Assembly: GCF_016906535.1 (NCBI RefSeq)
Contig: NC_057372.1
Location: forward strand, 2,523,501 to 2,587,500
DNA length: 64,000 nucleotides
Source: Rhizoctonia solani
Taxonomy: Eukaryota > Basidiomycota > Agaricomycetes > Cantharellales > Ceratobasidiaceae
Reading direction: 5' to 3'
A program made the translations under genes and the position numbers. How positions within the stretch are numbered: position 1 is the stretch's first letter; every line of letters begins with the position of its first letter. This document shows, one piece after another, positions 60,786-64,000 of the stretch. The notes beneath the pieces are model-generated. The model ran no database searches. It worked only from the letters and a program-made list of their open reading frames with translations, and was not told the DNA's origin.

Positions 60786-62760
60786 GAGCGCGAGAAGAGT
60801 GGGAACACTAACTCGTGAGAGCTGAACGCAAGCAGTATAAGTCTAGAAAGTGGTATACAGCAAGTGCAGAGTGGGGATAGGGGTCGTAAGCAGTCGTGGT
60901 CCGAGTCAAGTCGGCCACTCGCTCCGCCATACATATGACTGGGATCGGTGTATTTGGTTCGATTGTCCCCCGGGATTTTTTTGCGAGATCAAAAGGCAGG
61001 GCGAGGTCTTCATGATGTAATACGGAGCCATTTCTTTGGGCAATCACGTGTGTTCCTATCCAAACTTGTTATAGTACGTTCCTAGGCCTGTCGCCGAGGC
61101 CAAAATGCGGAACCAATGCGACTTGACTAGGCACCTACCAGCAATCTATAGCAAACGTGTTGTTTTCTCCTTTTCAGTGTATGAAAATTTGGAACCCATC
61201 CTTGGAATGTTTTCTCCAGATGATCCAGCGATTCGGAACAGGGACCCTAAGAACTCTAACAAACGGTGCTTCTTTCTGGAAAGGGGCAGAGTAGATCAAG
61301 CCGCAGTGGATCAACTCAGAATTCCCAGCTGGTGTTTGCTGAACCCAAAGTTCCTGTCAAGCAGTTGCAAGTTTGTGGATGATCACTCCATAATTATGTC
61401 CTAAAGGGCTTCAATCACTGTAGGCAGGGGCAGAAGGGTGAGCAAACACTGTCGGACCATATCGTATGTGCCAGTCCATCTAGGGGAAAAGGATAATCTA
61501 GACTCGGACTGTATGACGGTACCGATCCGAGTAGGAGCCCAGATACAACGGCAAAGGCAATCAGTATGAAGATGATAGTGACCGTCGTTATAATCGTTCA
61601 TCCACGGTCAGACATCACTCTCACCAACTAGGCGTTTCTGGTGCACAAATTGGCGCCTTGCGGCTACGCTGGAACTCCCAATTTAGTCTATTCGTCTATG
61701 CGTTATACACTAGATAAATAGGTACCGAATACAAAAAATTGCCATTCGGAAGTCAATTTGGAAGATGGAAGGCTGCTGTGGATGCAATAGATCTGGAATA
61801 AGCCAAATGAGTTGGCAGCTACCATACGCACGAGACCGATACTGTTACTCAAGAGGTTTGTTGTCCTCATTCCTTTTGGAGCGTTTCTGGTATGTTGATT
61901 ATGTTTAGTGTAAAGGTGCTGAATCGCAATGGAATAAATGTTGAATAAATTGAGTGGGAGGGGGGGGGATAGTGTGAGTATCGTAAGGTCTGGTGAGTGT
62001 ATGCGTCTGCGGGTTCTGTTAGAATAGTGTAAGGTCGAATCATATCTACGGGAACGATAGACGATCTGCAAATTACGTGGTATGTGTTAATTGTAATAGA
62101 AGTTCTACAGACCCAAGCGACTACGAAGTGGTCGGTCGGCACACCAAGCACGTGCAAGACTCCAGAGAGGTGCATAAGGTACGAACTGGGTGCGCTCTAC
62201 AAGGGAGCGGTATCTTTGGGGGATCGATCCAGCCTATTTTCTTGCGAGTACTATAGAGGGAACAGTTGATATAACCGCTCCTCTTCCATGAATGAGAAGC
62301 TATATGACTTCGTTGAGAAGTATTAGATTAAACGTCAATATTATAGGTGTAATCAAGTAGAAACAAGGATAAGCAATATAGTAGTGCGCGCTACCAATCT
62401 TTGTGACACAAGAAATCTAGGGATGCGTGCACCACATTCTACATACCGATGCCAAGCAGATTATAACGGCGCGGAGTAAATCATGTTGGCCAGCATGAAC
62501 CAAGTGATGCTGAAAATTCACGGCAAAATACCAAAGAAATCATTCATTGCGATTGTCACGCGTTGTTTGCTTGTCGAAGGATCAAGTGAGGGTGGAATTA
62601 GGCGCTGGGCGGCTCGGTGTGCGGATGCAAAAAAAATTAAAGATCTCCCGTGGCGAGCCATAGGGCAAATTGCTACCACCATCTATCTTTGCTTGTGACG
62701 ACTCATAGATCGTCGCCAAACTATCATCCAAGCTCAGTCGACACATTAAAGTCGACTACT
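60786..62760. other. Spacer between MFS transporter and eIF4A
   Basis: About 2 kb with no supportable gene. Open frames of up to 122 codons (61105-61404 +, 61703-62071 -, 62483-62698 +) lack motifs. A G-run (GGGAGGGGGGGGGA type) is near 61957. Confidence 0.45.
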
Positions 62761-62831
62761 TGGATCCAGCGTTTTTTCTGCAATCATGTCGGGGTAGGTG
62801 CATCAATCTCTTTAGTACTGGCATAGGGTTG

Positions 62832-64000
62832 ATGGTCAAGGGGTATTTTAGCGAAGAACTTCAGGACATCAATGCCAATGAGATCGAGTCCAACTGGGAC
62901 CAGGTCGTAGACAAGTAAGCACTACTCGGCCTACTTTGGAATTTTATCTCACCGTGTTCCCTTTATAGCTTCGACAACATGGACCTCCGCCCCGAGTTGC
63001 TCCGTGGAGTGTATGCATATGGGTAAGTTATCTCATCTGATCCTGATGGTCTTGATCTTATATATTTTCTAGTTTTGAGCGCCCCTCTGCCATTCAGCAA
63101 CGCGCTATCGTGCCCGTCATCAAGGGCCATGATGTTATTGCCCAAGCCCAATCGGGTACTGGGAAAACCGCCACCTTCTCTATCTCCATCTTGCAAAAGC
63201 TTAACCTGGATGTGAGAGGCACCCAGGCACTCATCCTGGCTCCCACACGAGAACTTGCCCAGCAGATCCAAAAGGTGTTGTCGCTCTCGGTGATTATATG
63301 AACATCACTAGCATGGCATGTGTCGGGGGCACCAACGTTCGTGAGGACATGGCCAAACTCCAGGAGGGCTGCCAAGTAGTCGTTGGAACCCCCGGGCGTG
63401 TATTCGACATGCTTAAGCGTGGTGCTCTCAAAGCCGCAACCATCAAGCTTTTCTGCTTGGATGAGGCCGATGAAATGCTTAGCCGTGGATTTACCGAGCA
63501 AATCTACGATATCTTCACGCTCCTCCCCAGCGACACTCAGGTTGTGCTGCTTAGCGCCACCATGCCCGCCGATGTCTTGGAGGTTACCAAGAAGTTCATG
63601 CGCGAACCTATTCGTATTCTTGTCAAGCGTGATGAACTTACCCTTGAAGGTATCAAGCAATTCTACATTGCCGTCGAGAAGGAGGAATGGAAACTCGATA
63701 CCCTTTGCGATCTTTACGAAACCGTTACGATCACCCAGGCTGTCATCTTCTGTAACACCCGTAGGAAGGTCGACTGGCTTACGCAAAAGCTCACTGAGCG
63801 CGAGTTTACTGTGTCCGCCATGGTACGTATTATTATGTACTCGTACCTTGCAGGATTTTAGACTTATCAGCCCTTCCTTTTAGCACGGGGACATGGAACA
63901 GGGCGTCCGTGAGGGTATTATGAAGGACTTCCGCGGCGGAACTTCTCGTGTTCTGATCACTACCGATTTGCTTGCACGTGGTATTGACGTGCAGCAGGTT
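62832..64000 (+). CDS. Translation initiation factor eIF4A, DEAD-box RNA helicase (3' end outside window)
   Basis: The cap-binding-complex helicase that unwinds mRNA 5' UTRs. Visible motifs in order: [31 protein letters not shown] (Q motif), [10 protein letters not shown] (I), PTRELAQQ (Ia), [13 protein letters not shown] (Ib), LDEADEM (II), LLSATMP (III), [12 protein letters not shown] (IV), and [15 protein letters not shown] (V) at the window edge. Two frame problems: the natural start ATGTCGGG (62787) followed by its GTAGGT intron is one base short of reading M-S-G-G-Y-F; and at about 63274-63280 the frame slips by one base, giving [14 protein letters not shown] where the family has [13 protein letters not shown]. 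The ATG at 62832 is therefore a fallback start. Everything else is strongly conserved. Confidence 0.9.

Noticed and set aside
61105..62698. Open frames of up to 122 codons before eIF4A
   Set aside because: Short, motif-free, partly overlapping on both strands.

Overview
The window is nuclear DNA of a filamentous basidiomycete. Genes are split by many introns of about 48-60 nt, spacing is tight, and the gene set (PDR-type ABC transporter, secreted heme-thiolate peroxidases, Tnp2-like and LINE debris) suits Agaricomycetes such as Rhizoctonia/Ceratobasidium. That genus guess is an inference from memory. All calls come from hand translation and hand splicing; no database search was run.

Layout. 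0-6.7 kb: prolyl iminopeptidase (+), a SUN-domain nuclear-envelope protein (-), and an unrecognised Ser/Pro-rich protein (-). 6.7-14.6 kb: sparse DNA with a small unknown protein, a MITE-like inverted-repeat element, and three small signal-peptide/one-TM/Pro-Tyr-rich proteins of Congo-red-resistance (RCR) type, two of them a clear tandem duplication. 14.9-22 kb: trimethyllysine dioxygenase, a GT4 glycosyltransferase and a serine carboxypeptidase, all (+), with a small poly(A)-tailed retroposed insertion between the first two. 22.3-35.9 kb: a dense housekeeping block with SYF1 (-), TRAPPC13 (+), V-ATPase subunit H (+), the EndoG/NUC1 nuclease (-), a small membrane protein (+), an unrecognised conserved-looking protein (-) and RNA polymerase III subunit RPC82 (+). 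36.3-50 kb: three dispersed paralogues of a secreted heme-thiolate peroxidase/peroxygenase, with transposon debris between the first two. 51-61 kb: a full-length PDR/ABCG transporter (+) and an MFS transporter (-). 62.8-64 kb: the start of eIF4A (+), cut by the window edge.

Most interesting signals: (i) extreme microexons, including a 2-nt exon needed to complete the carboxypeptidase DQPVG motif, a 15-nt exon in the iminopeptidase, and 9-nt and 21-nt exons kept in all three peroxidases; (ii) six introns that only work with GC-AG borders; (iii) one peroxidase paralogue that has lost the glutamate aligned with the proposed acid-base residue; (iv) a 79-nt insertion ending in A20 inside a 12-bp direct repeat; (v) a 1.15-kb long-inverted-repeat insertion with an apparently empty site 2.3 kb away; (vi) CACGTG palindromes in the divergent promoters of the housekeeping genes; (vii) three reading-frame problems clustered at 60.5-63.3 kb that look like 1-nt deletions. 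No CRISPR array, rRNA or tRNA was recognised. I see no secondary-metabolite cluster: the window mixes housekeeping genes with expanded secreted and transport families.
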